A stretch of DNA of 64,000 bases from Halococcus saccharolyticus DSM 5350 (GCF_000336915.1 NZ_AOMD01000033.1:34639-98638); one strand, 5' to 3'. Positions 15,141 to 24,940 are shown, counted from the first letter of the stretch. A program made the numbers and translations. Notes: generated from the sequence alone by a model not told the origin.

Positions 15141-15743
15141 ATGTACGTCGGACGGTTCATCGTCGTCGGTCACGACATCGGCGCGTATCGGGTCTCCTCG
15201 CGGTCGTTCCCCGATCGGAAGATCGTCGATCGCGACGGCAGACTCACCGTGGTCCCGACCGCCGCGGCCGACGAGACCGACAACCCCTACGTCTCGTACA
15301 ACTGCGTGCGTTCGACCGACCGCGGAGCCGTGCTCGGCAACGGCTCACACGTCGATCCGATCGCCGAGAAGCTCGCCCGGGGCTACCCGCCGCGCGACGC
15401 GCTCTGTCTCGCTCTGCTCGCCCTCGACTTCGAGAAGGACGACTACGACACTCCACGGATCGCCGGAATCGTCGGTGGGCCGGCGGACGAGGCGAGCTAC
15501 ATCGGGATCGTCCGCCGGGACGGGATCACCGTCGAGGAAGTCACCGAGCCGACGCTGGTGGCGACCTACGAGAAGGATCGACCGGAGGCGGTGGCGTTCG
15601 ATGCTGCGGACGGTGACGGATCCGAGGGTGCTGCGGCGGCAGCGACAGCGGTCTATGACTTCGAGTTCGAACATCGGGTCTGTGCAGCCGGCGTCGTCCG
15701 AACCGAGGACGGGTTCGAGACGGCCATTGAGAACGGCGATTGA
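15141..15743 (+). CDS. purO: Archaeal IMP cyclohydrolase
   Basis: 200 residues from ATG 15141. The opening [20 protein letters not shown] and the segments [30 protein letters not shown] and TPRIAGIV are hallmarks of PurO, the archaeal enzyme that closes the ring of FAICAR to give IMP, the last step of purine synthesis. The length is typical. A longer frame upstream runs through the tRNA and is not coding. It marks the first host gene right of the provirus. Confidence 0.92.
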   Translation: MYVGRFIVVGHDIGAYRVSSRSFPDRKIVDRDGRLTVVPTAAADETDNPYVSYNCVRSTDRGAVLGNGSHVDPIAEKLARGYPPRDALCLALLALDFEKDDYDTPRIAGIVGGPADEASYIGIVRRDGITVEEVTEPTLVATYEKDRPEAVAFDAADGDGSEGAAAAATAVYDFEFEHRVCAAGVVRTEDGFETAIENGD

Positions 15744-15769
15744 AGTCGGTCGGGATCCAACACCGGGCC

Positions 15770-16429
15770 ATGCAGGTCGGTGTCATCTCAGATATCCACG
15801 CGAACCGGGTCGCGCTCGACGCGGTGTTCGAGGACATGCTGCCCGTGGACGGCGTGGTCTGTGCGGGCGACGTCGTGGGATACAACCCGTGGCCCGGCGA
15901 CTGCGTCGATCGAGTGCGCGAGCGCGAGATCCCGACCGTGATGGGCAATCACGACCGCGCGGTGGCGAGTGGAACCGCGTTCGCGTTCAACGGGATGGCC
16001 CGCGCGGGCGTCGAACACGCGCGCGAGGAACTCGGCGACGACCAGCAGGACTGGCTCGGCTCGCTGCCCGACGAGCGCACCGCGTTCGACGGCCAGGTGA
16101 AGATCGTCCACGGCCATCCAGACGACCCCGACCGCTACACGTACCCCGACCTGTTCAGTGCGGAGCTGCTCGACGACGAGGACGTGCTCGTGCTGGGTCA
16201 CACCCACGTCCAGCATCACGAGAGCTACGACGCGGGGATCGTCATGAACCCGGGTAGCGTCGGCCAGCCCCGCGACGGCGATCCGCGGGCAGCCTACGCG
16301 ATCGTCGATCTCGACGCGATGACTGTGGAGGAGCGCCGGGTCGAATACAACATCGAACGGGTTGAGCGCGCGGTGGAGGAGGCGGGGCTGCCCGAGGAGA
16401 TCGGATCGCGGCTCAGGAAGGGGCGGTGA
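15770..16429 (+). CDS. YfcE/MJ0936-like metallophosphoesterase
   Basis: 219 residues from ATG 15770, 26 nt after purO. All calcineurin-like metal motifs are visible: SDIHANR (D-x-H), CAGDVVGY (GD), MGNHDRA (GNHD), VHGHPD and LGHTHVQHH (GHTH), followed by NPGSVGQPRDGDP. Members are small phosphodiesterases of uncertain natural substrate. The 3' end overlaps the convergent aspartate kinase gene by 17 nt. Confidence 0.9.
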   Translation: MQVGVISDIHANRVALDAVFEDMLPVDGVVCAGDVVGYNPWPGDCVDRVREREIPTVMGNHDRAVASGTAFAFNGMARAGVEHAREELGDDQQDWLGSLPDERTAFDGQVKIVHGHPDDPDRYTYPDLFSAELLDDEDVLVLGHTHVQHHESYDAGIVMNPGSVGQPRDGDPRAAYAIVDLDAMTVEERRVEYNIERVERAVEEAGLPEEIGSRLRKGR

Positions 16430-17603
16430 ACGTCTCCTGTATGGCCGACAACGCGTTCTCGCGGTCGTCCCAGTCGACGAACACCGCGACCGAGGTGGCG
16501 CTCGTGATCACGTCGTTGGCTGTGATGTGTCGTTCGGCGAGCGACTCGGTCATCTCGTGGACGATACCAGTGTGGGTCGGGAGATCGCCACCGGTGACGC
16601 GGATCGCCGCGCTCTCCTCGCCGACGGTCACGCTCGACAGCGCGCCCTCCTCGATCACGGTCTCGTGGAGAACGGTCTCGGCCGTGGCGGCGTCGTCGGC
16701 ATAGACGTAGAACGTGACCGAATCGAGCCCGCTCGCCACTGCGTCGATGTTGATGTCGGCTTCGGCAAGCGCGCCCGAAAGCTGTGTCATGATCCCCGGC
16801 CGGTTGCGGATCGCCCGGCCCGCGACCGTGAGACACGCGAGCGGCGTCTCCTGGAGGTCGATCAGGGTCTCAAAGGTGCCCTCGATGCTCGTTCCGCCCT
16901 GGAGAAGATCGCCGTGCTGGTAGTGGACAACCCGGACGTCGAGATCCGAATCCTTGTAGTTGAGCGCGCTCGGCGCGATGACTTCGGCTCCGCGGAAGGA
17001 GAGATTTCTGAGTTCGTCGACGCTGATCTTTCCGACGTTTCTGGCCCCTTCGACGACCCGGGGGTCGCCGGTCATTACGCCCTCGACGTCGGTGACGATC
17101 ACGACCTCGTCGGCGTCCATGTAGTTGCCGAGCATCACCGCGGAGGTGTCACTCCCGCCGCGGCCGAGGGTGGTGACCGAGCCCGCGCGGTCCTCCGCGA
17201 GGAAGCCAGCGACGACCGGAACGACGCCGCCCAGTTGGTCGGCGAGGGCTCGGGCGCGACGGGTGGTCTCCTCGACATCGACCTCGCCGCGCGAGTCGGT
17301 GACCACCGGCCAGTCGTCGCTCCCGGGTTCGAGGAACACCGCGTCGACCCCGCGGGCGGCGAGGGCGGCCTTCACCATCCGGGCGGAGGTGCGCTCGCCC
17401 ATGCTGACGATCTCGGCTCTGTCGGCCTCGTCGGCGTCGAACTGGATCTCTCGGAGGAGGAAGTCGGTCGTGGAGCCCATCGCGCTGACCACGACCGCGA
17501 TCTCGTGGCCCGCTTCGACCGCGGCGGCAACCGAGTCGGCCGCGCGATTCACCCGGTCGCCGCTGCCGAGGCTCGTTCCACCGAACTTGGCTACGACGCG
17601 CAT
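16413..17603 (-). CDS. lysC: Aspartate kinase
   Basis: 396 residues from ATG 17603, chosen because the family start MRVVAKFGGTSLGS follows at once (another ATG is 6 nt upstream). The kinase domain (~1-260) carries KFGGTS, TLGRGGSDTSA and the FLEPGSDD region; two C-terminal ACT domains (~270-396) suggest feedback control by an amino acid. It phosphorylates aspartate, the first step toward lysine, threonine and methionine, consistent with the threonine and methionine genes elsewhere in the window. Confidence 0.92.
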   Translation of the reverse strand: MRVVAKFGGTSLGSGDRVNRAADSVAAAVEAGHEIAVVVSAMGSTTDFLLREIQFDADEADRAEIVSMGERTSARMVKAALAARGVDAVFLEPGSDDWPVVTDSRGEVDVEETTRRARALADQLGGVVPVVAGFLAEDRAGSVTTLGRGGSDTSAVMLGNYMDADEVVIVTDVEGVMTGDPRVVEGARNVGKISVDELRNLSFRGAEVIAPSALNYKDSDLDVRVVHYQHGDLLQGGTSIEGTFETLIDLQETPLACLTVAGRAIRNRPGIMTQLSGALAEADINIDAVASGLDSVTFYVYADDAATAETVLHETVIEEGALSSVTVGEESAAIRVTGGDLPTHTGIVHEMTESLAERHITANDVITSATSVAVFVDWDDRENALSAIQETFTAPS

Positions 17604-17771
17604 CGACATCCCTCGTGGTCGTCGATCGACTTCGTGCGAGATTGGCACATGGTCGGCGGGTAGTTCTGGCTGGGGATAACTGCTTCCATCCCACGCGTTG
17701 GCGCGGACGGTAGTCCGGAACCGACCGACACAGGCGAGTGAGGTTTACGTCTCCCAGCCCACGAACGGAGT

Positions 17772-18155
17772 ATGGAGGTGCGAGAGGCCGTCGAGGCCGA
17801 CGCCGGACGCCTGGCTACGCTGGCGGATGCGCCGGCCGATACGATGCGGAACCTCGTCCACGACCGAACGGTTCGGGTCGCCGACGAGGACAGTGAGATC
17901 GTCGGATTCGTCAGTTTCGACGCCCGTCGCGACGCCGTTCACGTGACCCAGCTCGACGGGACGGGCGAGGCGGCGGCACGGTTGCTCGACGAGCCGGCAC
18001 GGTTCGCGCGTGCTGAAGGGATGGCCGCCGAGCTACTGGTCGAGGAGTCGCGGGACGAACTTCAGCGCGCCGCGGCGGCCGCTGGCTTCGAGCGCGCCGG
18101 CTCCGGACCGCGGTTCGAGGGCGCGCCGACCGTCCGGTTTCGACTCGAACCGTAG
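17772..18155 (+). CDS. GNAT-like acetyltransferase-family protein
   Basis: 127 residues from ATG 17772; a TATA element (GTTTACG, ~17740) lies about 30 nt upstream, typical of leaderless haloarchaeal mRNAs. The pattern MEVREAVEADAGRLATLAD, the IVGFVSFDAR strand, and the C-terminal AAAAAGFERAG...VRFRLEP follow the GNAT fold. The region expected for the acetyl-CoA loop (LDEPARFARAEGMAAEL) lacks a clear R/Q-x-x-G-x-G/A motif, so catalytic activity is uncertain. Confidence 0.7.
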   Translation: MEVREAVEADAGRLATLADAPADTMRNLVHDRTVRVADEDSEIVGFVSFDARRDAVHVTQLDGTGEAAARLLDEPARFARAEGMAAELLVEESRDELQRAAAAAGFERAGSGPRFEGAPTVRFRLEP

Positions 18156-18197
18156 TTTGCCGGACAACAGCGGTCCTGGTGTCCTGCGTCCGGGGTC

Positions 18198-18286
18198 CGA
18201 AAATCAAAGATTTTCGTCATCACGAAACGGCTTCGCCGTTTCGAACGACGCCGCGAACGCAGGGCTCAGGAGAGCGTGCTCTCCTG
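18198..18286. repeat. Cluster of three perfect small-loop palindromes
   Basis: Three hairpins lie in 89 nt: 18198-18205/18209-18216 (loop AAA), 18223-18231/18235-18243 (loop TTC) and 18267-18275/18278-18286 (loop GT), each with 8-9 perfect pairs. They sit in the 309-nt gap after the GNAT-like gene, which otherwise shows no coding region. They could be a terminator/processing cluster or a relic of a palindromic repeat element; a weaker relative occurs at 29438-29507. Confidence 0.5.
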
Positions 18287-18464
18287 GTGGACGAGAAGCG
18301 AGACTGTGAGCACTGGAAAGCGATCCGTCGCGCTGTAGAAACCGCGCTCGTCGACCGTACTCCGACGACTCTCGCCGGGTCCGGTACCTCGACATCGAGA
18401 CGGACGACGGCCAGACCAACCAAGTGCCCGCGAACGCTATGGATCGACAGTAAAACGATCCACC

Positions 18465-18827
18465 ATGAGCGAAGGACGACTCAGTATGAGTGACGGCGAA
18501 ATCCCAGGTCATTGGGGATGGATCGGTCTGGAACAGGGCGACCTACAGACGCCGAAGGCGATGATATGGGACGACGAAGAGGTGTTAGAGCCCACTCGGC
18601 AACTGGACGGGTTCGAGAACCCAGCGGGAGTGCAGATCATCCAGAAAAAGCGTCGCCATCGGTCGGCCAGCGGCTCGGTGTTGGACCAGCACTGGATCGA
18701 CATCGTCGACGCTGCCACCGCCGATCGGGAAATACTGTTCACCACGGCCGAGATCGACCCTCGGCAACTGAGCAGGCTCACTCGGGAATATATGACGCTC
18801 GTCGACGGTCTTCATCGAAGTAACTGA
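18465..18827 (+). CDS. Unknown acidic protein
   Basis: 120 residues from ATG 18465 (an in-frame ATG at 18486 is a possible alternative). The order of strands and helices (PKAMIWDDEEVLEPTRQL, then VQIIQKKRRHRSA, WIDIVDAATADREILFTTAEI, SRLTREYMTLVDGLH) looks like a real folded protein, but no family is recognised. Isolated gene between the palindrome cluster and the symporter. Confidence 0.5.
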   Translation: MSEGRLSMSDGEIPGHWGWIGLEQGDLQTPKAMIWDDEEVLEPTRQLDGFENPAGVQIIQKKRRHRSASGSVLDQHWIDIVDAATADREILFTTAEIDPRQLSRLTREYMTLVDGLHRSN

Positions 18828-18961
18828 CAGAGTTTGTCAAAAGACACCACTAAACCCGGAAGTCGGTTCTAGAAATCACGTATATATCCCGAAGTCATGG
18901 AAGTTGTCGTATAACACACTCTATCGAAGTATTTTTGCTGTATTTAGGATTAGGGTTCGGA

Positions 18962-20281
18962 GTGACGAACCATCTACAGCGAGCGTGGCGACGATATCGG
19001 TCGATACCGATCGTGTATCGCATCGCCGTCGCGTTCGTCCTCGGTTCGATCGTCGGACTCGCAGTCGGGTCGCCGGCCCAGCGCCTGCAGCCGCTCGGTG
19101 ACCTGTTCGTTCGACTTCTCGAGATGATCATCGTCCCGATCATCATCTTCACGCTGATAATGGCAGCCAGAGAGCTGTCTCCAGCAAATCTCGGCAAGAT
19201 CGGCGGCCAGGTCGTGTGCCTCTATCTCGCCACGACCGCCGTCGCGATCGCTATCGGGTTGGGCGTGAGCAACCTCATCGAACCCGGGTCGAGCGTGACG
19301 CTCACGAGCGGGAGCGTGAACACCCAACAAGCGCCGCCGCTCGGCGAACAGCTGTTCAGTATCGTTCCGACGAATCCGATTTCCGCGATGGCGGAGGGGA
19401 ACATCCTCGCCATCATCTTCTTCACCTTGGTGTTCGGGCTCGGGATGACGATAGTGAGAGCGGAGGCCGAGCCGGATTCTGCCGTTCGGAGCGGCATCGA
19501 CACGCTGTTCGAGACGGCCGAAGCGGGCGCGGAAGTGATGTTCAAGATCGTCTGGGGCATCATGGAGTACGGTGTGATCGGCGTGTTCGCCTTGATGGCG
19601 TCGCTGTTCGGCGAAATCGGTATCGAGGCCCTCAGAGCGTACGCCCTACTGGCGTTCAGTCTCGCCTTCGCCATCAGCCTCCAGATATCGATCGTCTACC
19701 TCCTCGTGATCCTCCGCGGGCTGGTGGGTGCGTCGCCGCTCGCGTTCCTCCGAGGTGTCAAGGAGGCGATGGTGACAGCGCTCAGCATCCGTTCGTCCAG
19801 CGGGACACTCCCCGTCTCGATGTCCAACGCCGACGAGAACCTCCGTATCGACGACGGTGTGTACGGCTTTTCGTTGCCGCTCGGTGCCACGATCAACATG
19901 GACGGAACGGCGATGTATCTCGGGATCGTCGCCGTCTTCGCGGCGAACATCGCCGACGTGTCGCTGACGCTCGCCCAGCAGTTCTCCATTCTGGCCACGG
20001 CGCTTCTCGCCAGTATCGGCACTGCGGGCGTTCCGAGCGCGAGTCTCGTGATGATGACTGCCGTGTTGACGCAGGTCGGCCTCCCACTCGAAGTCATCGC
20101 GATGATAGCAGGTATCGATCCCTTGCTCGACCGTCTCCGCACGATGAACAACGTCGTTGGTGATCTAGCGGTGAGTACGGTCGTCGGAAAGTGGAACGAC
20201 GCCATCGACCTCACGGCCGGCGTCTGGGTCGATGATCCCAGCGAGGGCGGTAGCGTTCCGAGCGAAACGCCGACCGACTGA
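18962..20281 (+). CDS. Dicarboxylate/amino-acid:cation symporter (DAACS, GltP/DctA type)
   Basis: 439 residues if started at GTG 18962 (MTNHLQRAWRRY...), preferred over a TTG 27 nt upstream. Family motifs are complete: the SSSGTLPVS hairpin, PLGATINMDGTAMYL, ASIGTAGVPSASLVMM and DPLLDRLRTMNNVVGD. About eight membrane spans and two re-entrant loops are expected. The protein imports glutamate, aspartate or C4-dicarboxylates with Na+ or H+; substrate is not resolved by sequence alone. It has no co-transcribed partner. Confidence 0.9.
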   Translation: MTNHLQRAWRRYRSIPIVYRIAVAFVLGSIVGLAVGSPAQRLQPLGDLFVRLLEMIIVPIIIFTLIMAARELSPANLGKIGGQVVCLYLATTAVAIAIGLGVSNLIEPGSSVTLTSGSVNTQQAPPLGEQLFSIVPTNPISAMAEGNILAIIFFTLVFGLGMTIVRAEAEPDSAVRSGIDTLFETAEAGAEVMFKIVWGIMEYGVIGVFALMASLFGEIGIEALRAYALLAFSLAFAISLQISIVYLLVILRGLVGASPLAFLRGVKEAMVTALSIRSSSGTLPVSMSNADENLRIDDGVYGFSLPLGATINMDGTAMYLGIVAVFAANIADVSLTLAQQFSILATALLASIGTAGVPSASLVMMTAVLTQVGLPLEVIAMIAGIDPLLDRLRTMNNVVGDLAVSTVVGKWNDAIDLTAGVWVDDPSEGGSVPSETPTD

Positions 20282-20418
20282 TACTGATCGTGACTTTGAC
20301 ACGGCATCGTCACTCGGCTCGTCTATCGAACACAGCACGCTGAAGCACCCTTCGTCGTCGCATCTATCGAAGCGAAAGTCGAGATGGGCCTGAGCTGTCG
20401 TTCGGTACTGTCCACGGC

Positions 20419-22014
20419 TCAGAACTTCTGGATCGTCAGGTCGAGCGTATCGAGGTCGAGGATCGGCGCGTAGCCCACGTCGGGGTCGATGTTGACGCTT
20501 TTCTGGAAGCTGGTCTGTTCCTGCCAGCAGCCCGAGTTGATCGCGAGCACGTTGTGGTACTTGCCGTAGCCGAGTTTGTGGACGTGGCCCGTATGAAAGA
20601 CGTCGGGGATCTCCTCCATCACGAGGTAGTCGCGCTCTTCGGGGGCAAGTCGGGTGTGACCGCCGTACTGAGGGGCGATGTGGCGTTTCTTGAGGAGCTG
20701 GTACATCGCCTTGTGAGGTTCGTCGTAGTTGGCCTTCTCTTCGGGGAGTTCGGCGATCACCTCGTCGAGGCTGACGCCGTGGTACATCAGGATCGTGACG
20801 CCCTCGATCGTGACCGTCGAGGGGTTGCCCGAAAAGCGCGCATCGTGGGCGCTCATGATGTTCCGGAGCTCCTCGTCGAAGCCCGGCTGAGGTTCGGCGA
20901 GTCGGACGGCGTCGTGGTTGCCAGGGATGAGGAGGATCTCCATGTCACCAGGCACCTCCTTCAGCCGCTCGGCGAACGCCTCGTACTGTTCGTAGATGTC
21001 GACGATGTCGAGTTCCTCGTCTTGATCCGGGTAGACGCCCACACCCTCGACCATGTCGCCCGCGACGAGGAGGTACTCGACCGCCGCCGCGTCCTCGGTG
21101 TGGAGCCAGTCGGCGAAGGCCGACCACGCGTCGGCCGCAAACTCCTGGCTGCCGACGTGGACGTCCGAAATCAGGGCCGCGCGGACGTGGCGGTCGGCGG
21201 TCGAGGGGCGGTACGTCCGGGGAACGTCGGGGAAGTGGAGCTCGTCGACGAACAGGATCCCACCGTCGCCCGCGAGCGTACCCTCGACAGCCACGAGTTC
21301 GTCGAGCAGGAGTTCGTCGACGACGCCGGCGATCTCGCGGTCCTTGAGGACGAGACAGGGGAACGTTCCGGTAGTGTCCTCGAGCTCGACCAGCCAGTGA
21401 CCGTTCGCTGTCGACCGGATATCGGCGATCATCCCGACGATCGCGGCGTCGCTCCCGCCAGCCATCGCGTCGACCGCCTCCGTCGGTCGGTGGTTGACTC
21501 GCGAGCGCAGGAGACCTGAAAGACGCTCGTACCGGTCCCGGAAGGTCGCGACGAAGTCGGCGTACTCGCCCGTTCCGGTACTCCGACCGGTGACGTCGCC
21601 CTGCACGTCGAGCGAGCGCAGTTCCGGGTTGACCGAGCGCTCGCTCGCTCCGCCCTCTTCGTCGAGTTTGCCGTCCGCTGCTCCGATGGCCGACCCCTTC
21701 GTTTCAACTGGAGAATTCGTCGCTTCGTTGGATCCATGTGACGTGGTTCCACCCGAAACGGAGGGGTTGTCGGTCGATGTATCGGACGCTTCAGCGGTGT
21801 CAGCGGGCGGGTTTGATGATTCGAGGGCTGGGAGGGCGGTTTCGACGTCCTCGGCCGAGAGGGTGAGCGTGTCGGTCGGAGCCGACTCGGTCGCTCGTTC
21901 GATCGCGCGGTCGAGGTCGTCCGCACGCGCGAGTAGTGTCACGGCCTCGCGTTCGGCGTTGTAGCCCCGACTGGCGAGTTCGCTCACGACTCGGACCGGC
22001 GTCGGACGCGGCAC
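20419..22014 (-). CDS. polB: DNA polymerase D small subunit (DP1, proofreading exonuclease)
   Basis: 531 residues from GTG 22014 (opening PRPTPVRVVSELASRGYNAE, residues 2-21). An N-terminal helical domain and an acidic variable linker (~75-165) precede an OB-fold region (~205-285: AIVGMIADIRST, GTFPCLVLKD). The phosphoesterase core follows with all metal motifs: ISDVHVGS, VAGDMVEG, IPGNHDAVR, MYHGV and HTGHVHKLGYG. DP1 partners the DP2 catalytic subunit (not in this window) in the replicative polymerase. It sits close to the replication origin. Confidence 0.93.
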   Translation of the reverse strand: MPRPTPVRVVSELASRGYNAEREAVTLLARADDLDRAIERATESAPTDTLTLSAEDVETALPALESSNPPADTAEASDTSTDNPSVSGGTTSHGSNEATNSPVETKGSAIGAADGKLDEEGGASERSVNPELRSLDVQGDVTGRSTGTGEYADFVATFRDRYERLSGLLRSRVNHRPTEAVDAMAGGSDAAIVGMIADIRSTANGHWLVELEDTTGTFPCLVLKDREIAGVVDELLLDELVAVEGTLAGDGGILFVDELHFPDVPRTYRPSTADRHVRAALISDVHVGSQEFAADAWSAFADWLHTEDAAAVEYLLVAGDMVEGVGVYPDQDEELDIVDIYEQYEAFAERLKEVPGDMEILLIPGNHDAVRLAEPQPGFDEELRNIMSAHDARFSGNPSTVTIEGVTILMYHGVSLDEVIAELPEEKANYDEPHKAMYQLLKKRHIAPQYGGHTRLAPEERDYLVMEEIPDVFHTGHVHKLGYGKYHNVLAINSGCWQEQTSFQKSVNIDPDVGYAPILDLDTLDLTIQKF

Positions 22015-22160
22015 GAAGCAGGGTTTCGCCGGACGGAGCAAAAGCGTAGCGGACGGGAGCGGTCATCGACGAAATTCTACGGACGGTTCGGGACGAGGCA
22101 CTAGTTCACGAATGGGTATGGAAGACAAACTTGAAGCGACCGCCGGGAATACAGGAGGCA

Positions 22161-23066
22161 ATGGGTTCCGGCGACGGCTCCGATTCGTGGTCCGATAGAG
22201 ACGGCTGGGAGACCGCCGCCGACGACGGTGAAACAGAACACGGAGCTGACGGCAAACGCGAGCACGGAGGCGAACGAAGACGCGGAGAGAGTGCGGACGA
22301 AGAAGACGGGAGTGGAAACGAAGGAGGGGTGATCGCGCGTGCGCGGTGGCTGGCGACGACCGACCACGAGGCGGTGGCGTTCGTCCGGGAGGTGGCGTCG
22401 AGCCTCGCGATCGTGGCAGCCATCGGTCTCCTCCTGTTCGCCGTCAGCGGACTCTGGCCGCCGATGGTCGCGATCGAGAGCCCGAGTATGACACCGAACC
22501 TCCAAAAAGGAGACCTCGTGTTCGTGATGGAAGAGCATCGCTTCGCCGGCGAGGCGGCCCACGCCGGGACGGGCGTGGTCGGCTACCGTGCCGGGGAGCA
22601 GGCGGGCTACAAGGAATTCAACGAGTACGGCGACGTCATCGTGTACGAACGGAACGGCAACGGACGAGAGACACCGATCATCCATCGCGCTCGTTTCTGG
22701 GTGAACGACAGCGAGAACTGGTACGAGAAGGCGAATCAAGAGTATATCGGTGGTGCAGGAAGCTGTGAGGCATTGGCGAACTGTCCGGCACCACACGCCG
22801 GCTTCATCACGAAAGGCGACAACAACGGACAGTACGATCAGGTGGATGCTGGGTTCACGGGACCGATCAGCGCGCCGGTCAAGCCGTCGTGGATCACCGG
22901 CACTGCGGAGTTCCGCATCCCGTGGCTCGGCGAGATTCGGCTGCTGTTCGGGATGCTGAGTACAGGTGCGAGCGCGTTCGCGGAAACGGCAGCGACGGCA
23001 GCCACAGCCGGTGGACCGATCGTCGGTGCGCTCGCTGGCGTCGGGATATTGCAGGCTACCCGGTGA
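22161..23066 (+). CDS. sec11: Signal peptidase I, archaeal (Sec11) type
   Basis: 301 residues from ATG 22161, preceded by CAGGAGG. An acidic disordered N-terminus (~1-60) is followed by a membrane segment (SSLAIVAAIGLLLFAVSGLW), the catalytic serine motif IESPSMTPNLQKGDLVF, the histidine that replaces lysine in archaeal/ER-type enzymes (TPIIHRARF) and the conserved TKGDNN. A second hydrophobic stretch lies near the C-terminus. It removes signal peptides outside the membrane. The C-terminal ~60 residues are Ala/Thr-rich. Confidence 0.92.
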   Translation: MGSGDGSDSWSDRDGWETAADDGETEHGADGKREHGGERRRGESADEEDGSGNEGGVIARARWLATTDHEAVAFVREVASSLAIVAAIGLLLFAVSGLWPPMVAIESPSMTPNLQKGDLVFVMEEHRFAGEAAHAGTGVVGYRAGEQAGYKEFNEYGDVIVYERNGNGRETPIIHRARFWVNDSENWYEKANQEYIGGAGSCEALANCPAPHAGFITKGDNNGQYDQVDAGFTGPISAPVKPSWITGTAEFRIPWLGEIRLLFGMLSTGASAFAETAATAATAGGPIVGALAGVGILQATR

Positions 23067-23121
23067 TCATTGTGATATTGTGGCAGTAATCGTTGCGATG
23101 GTGGCCTGTGGCGTCGGCACG

Positions 23122-24903
23122 CTAACTGTCGAAACGCGCCTGGACGAACGGCTGAACGTCCTCGATATCGCCGAGTCGTGAGTCGCTGGTGAGAACGGCC
23201 TCGGTCTCGTCGATCGGCACTGAAAGGTTCATCTCCTTGGTGCGGCCGTATCGACCCTTCGAGACGACTACCGCGTTGACGATCCCGAGCATGTCGAGTT
23301 CGGAGATGAGATCCGTTACTCTTCGCTGGGTCAGCACGTCGGCGTCGATCTCGTCGCAGAGACGGCGGTAAATGTTGTAGACCTCGCCGGTGTTGATGTT
23401 CTGTGCGCCGTTGCGTTCGAGGAGGATCACGGCGAAGAGGACGACCTTCGATTGGGTCGGGAGCGTGCGGACGACTTCGACCACGCGGTCGATCTCGATC
23501 TTCTCCTGGGCCTGCCTGACGTGATCCTCGCCGACGCGCTCGGTCTGTCCCCGTTCGGCGAGTTCGCCAGCGGTCCGGAGGAGGTCAAGCGCGCGCCGGG
23601 CGTCGCCGTGTTCCTGGGCGGCGAACGCCGCACAGAGCGGGATGACGTCCTCGGAGAGGGAGTCGGGTTCGAAGGCGATGTCCGCGCGCGCGGCGAGGAT
23701 GTCTCGGAGTTGAGTCGCGTCGTAAGGCGGGAAAACGATTTCTTCCTCACCGAGACTCGATTTGACGCGGGGGTCGAGGAACTCGGTGAACTTGAGATCG
23801 TTCGAGATCCCCATGATCGATACTCGGGAGTTGTCGAGTTCGGAGTTCATCCGCGAGAGGTTGTAGAGAGTGTCGTCGCCGGATTTCTCGACGAGCTTGT
23901 CGATCTCGTCGAGCATGATGACCACGACCCGTTCGTGGTAATCGACCGCGTCGAAAAACGTCGAGTACACGCGATCGGTCGGCCAACCCGTCATCGGGAC
24001 GGGTTCGAACGCGTCGAGATCGGCTTCGAGCTCCGCGATCCGCTCTTCGACCGCGGCGATCGAGTCGAAGTCGGCCTCGTCGGTATCGATGGTAGTGTCA
24101 GTGGAGTTAGTAGAACTGGCCGTGTCCGATCGATCACCAACCGAGGGAACGACATCCGAACTCGTGGCGTCGGGATCGATCTCGGCGTCTTCGTTCGTGT
24201 CGGGTTCGATGTCGTCAAGAGAGGTCTGTCCGGTGTCTGCACGCTCTTTCAGCGCGCGGAGGCTGGCGAGGCGTGATTCGATGTGGCGCTCGTTGGCCTC
24301 GATGAACGTGTTGGCGAGCTGGGCGAGCACGCGGTACTGGGTGTCGGTGACCTCGCAGTTGATATACTCGACTTCGCAGGGCACGTCGTACTTCTGCGAG
24401 GTGGTTTCGAGCTCGTTGCTCACGAACTTCGCGCTCGCGGTCTTCCCGGTCCCGGTCTTGCCGTAGATCAAGATGTTCGAAGGGGTTTCCCCACGGAGCG
24501 CGCCGACGAGAATGGTCGCCATGTCGTTGATCTGATCCTGGCGATGGGGAAGCTGATCGGGCGTGTACGAGGGCCGAAGAACGTCCTTGTTCTCGAAGAT
24601 AGGGTCGCCGCTGAGGAGGTCATCGAATAGCCCTCCCTGAGGCGTATCATCCTCCTGGGGAGTACCATTCTCCTGAGACGTGTCGGACATCGCGGGATCG
24701 GCCGTCGCGGACTCGTCCGTGTCGGTCGTTTGGGTCGAATCGGACGGATCAGCAGCACTGGTCGGATCGGCCGAATCGGACGACCCGCCGTCGAGATCGT
24801 CGAGCGAGAGATCGTCGATATCGATCCCGATATCGGCGGACGGAGCACTGTCTTCGGCGTCTCCCTCGTCGCGATCGTTCGACGTGGTGTCGTTTCCTCC
24901 CAT
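23122..24903 (-). CDS. orc1: Orc1/Cdc6 replication initiator
   Basis: 593 residues from ATG 24903 (MGGNDTTSND); an earlier frame start is excluded because it would cover the origin box. A long acidic, Asp/Ser/Thr-rich N-terminus (~1-100) precedes the AAA+ core: RQDQINDMATIL, Walker A YGKTGTGKT, Walker B VVIMLDEIDKL, sensor-1 ISNDLKFTEFLDPRVKSSLGEE (the initiator-specific insertion region), then a C-terminal winged helix (LLERNGAQNINTGEVYNIYR; RRVTDLISELDMLGIV). A second acidic insertion (~255-325) is unusual. It binds the adjacent origin boxes and loads the MCM helicase. Confidence 0.95.
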   Translation of the reverse strand: MGGNDTTSNDRDEGDAEDSAPSADIGIDIDDLSLDDLDGGSSDSADPTSAADPSDSTQTTDTDESATADPAMSDTSQENGTPQEDDTPQGGLFDDLLSGDPIFENKDVLRPSYTPDQLPHRQDQINDMATILVGALRGETPSNILIYGKTGTGKTASAKFVSNELETTSQKYDVPCEVEYINCEVTDTQYRVLAQLANTFIEANERHIESRLASLRALKERADTGQTSLDDIEPDTNEDAEIDPDATSSDVVPSVGDRSDTASSTNSTDTTIDTDEADFDSIAAVEERIAELEADLDAFEPVPMTGWPTDRVYSTFFDAVDYHERVVVIMLDEIDKLVEKSGDDTLYNLSRMNSELDNSRVSIMGISNDLKFTEFLDPRVKSSLGEEEIVFPPYDATQLRDILAARADIAFEPDSLSEDVIPLCAAFAAQEHGDARRALDLLRTAGELAERGQTERVGEDHVRQAQEKIEIDRVVEVVRTLPTQSKVVLFAVILLERNGAQNINTGEVYNIYRRLCDEIDADVLTQRRVTDLISELDMLGIVNAVVVSKGRYGRTKEMNLSVPIDETEAVLTSDSRLGDIEDVQPFVQARFDS

Positions 24904-24915
24904 GTTCGGCCTCGG

Positions 24916-24940
24916 CCCCACCCCCTTCTTTCGGATGGAG
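24916..24940 (+). promoter_or_regulatory. Origin recognition box A (next to orc1)
   Basis: CCCCACCCCCTTCTTTCGGA at 24916-24935 followed by TGGAG. It matches boxes B and C with two or three differences (the G-string shortened and one base changed in the centre). Located 13 nt upstream of the initiator start codon, so the initiator may also regulate its own gene here. Same orientation as box B. Confidence 0.7.

Noticed and set aside
18179-18493. Open frame through the palindrome cluster
   Set aside because: It reads through three perfect hairpins, has no plausible start context and no protein-like pattern.
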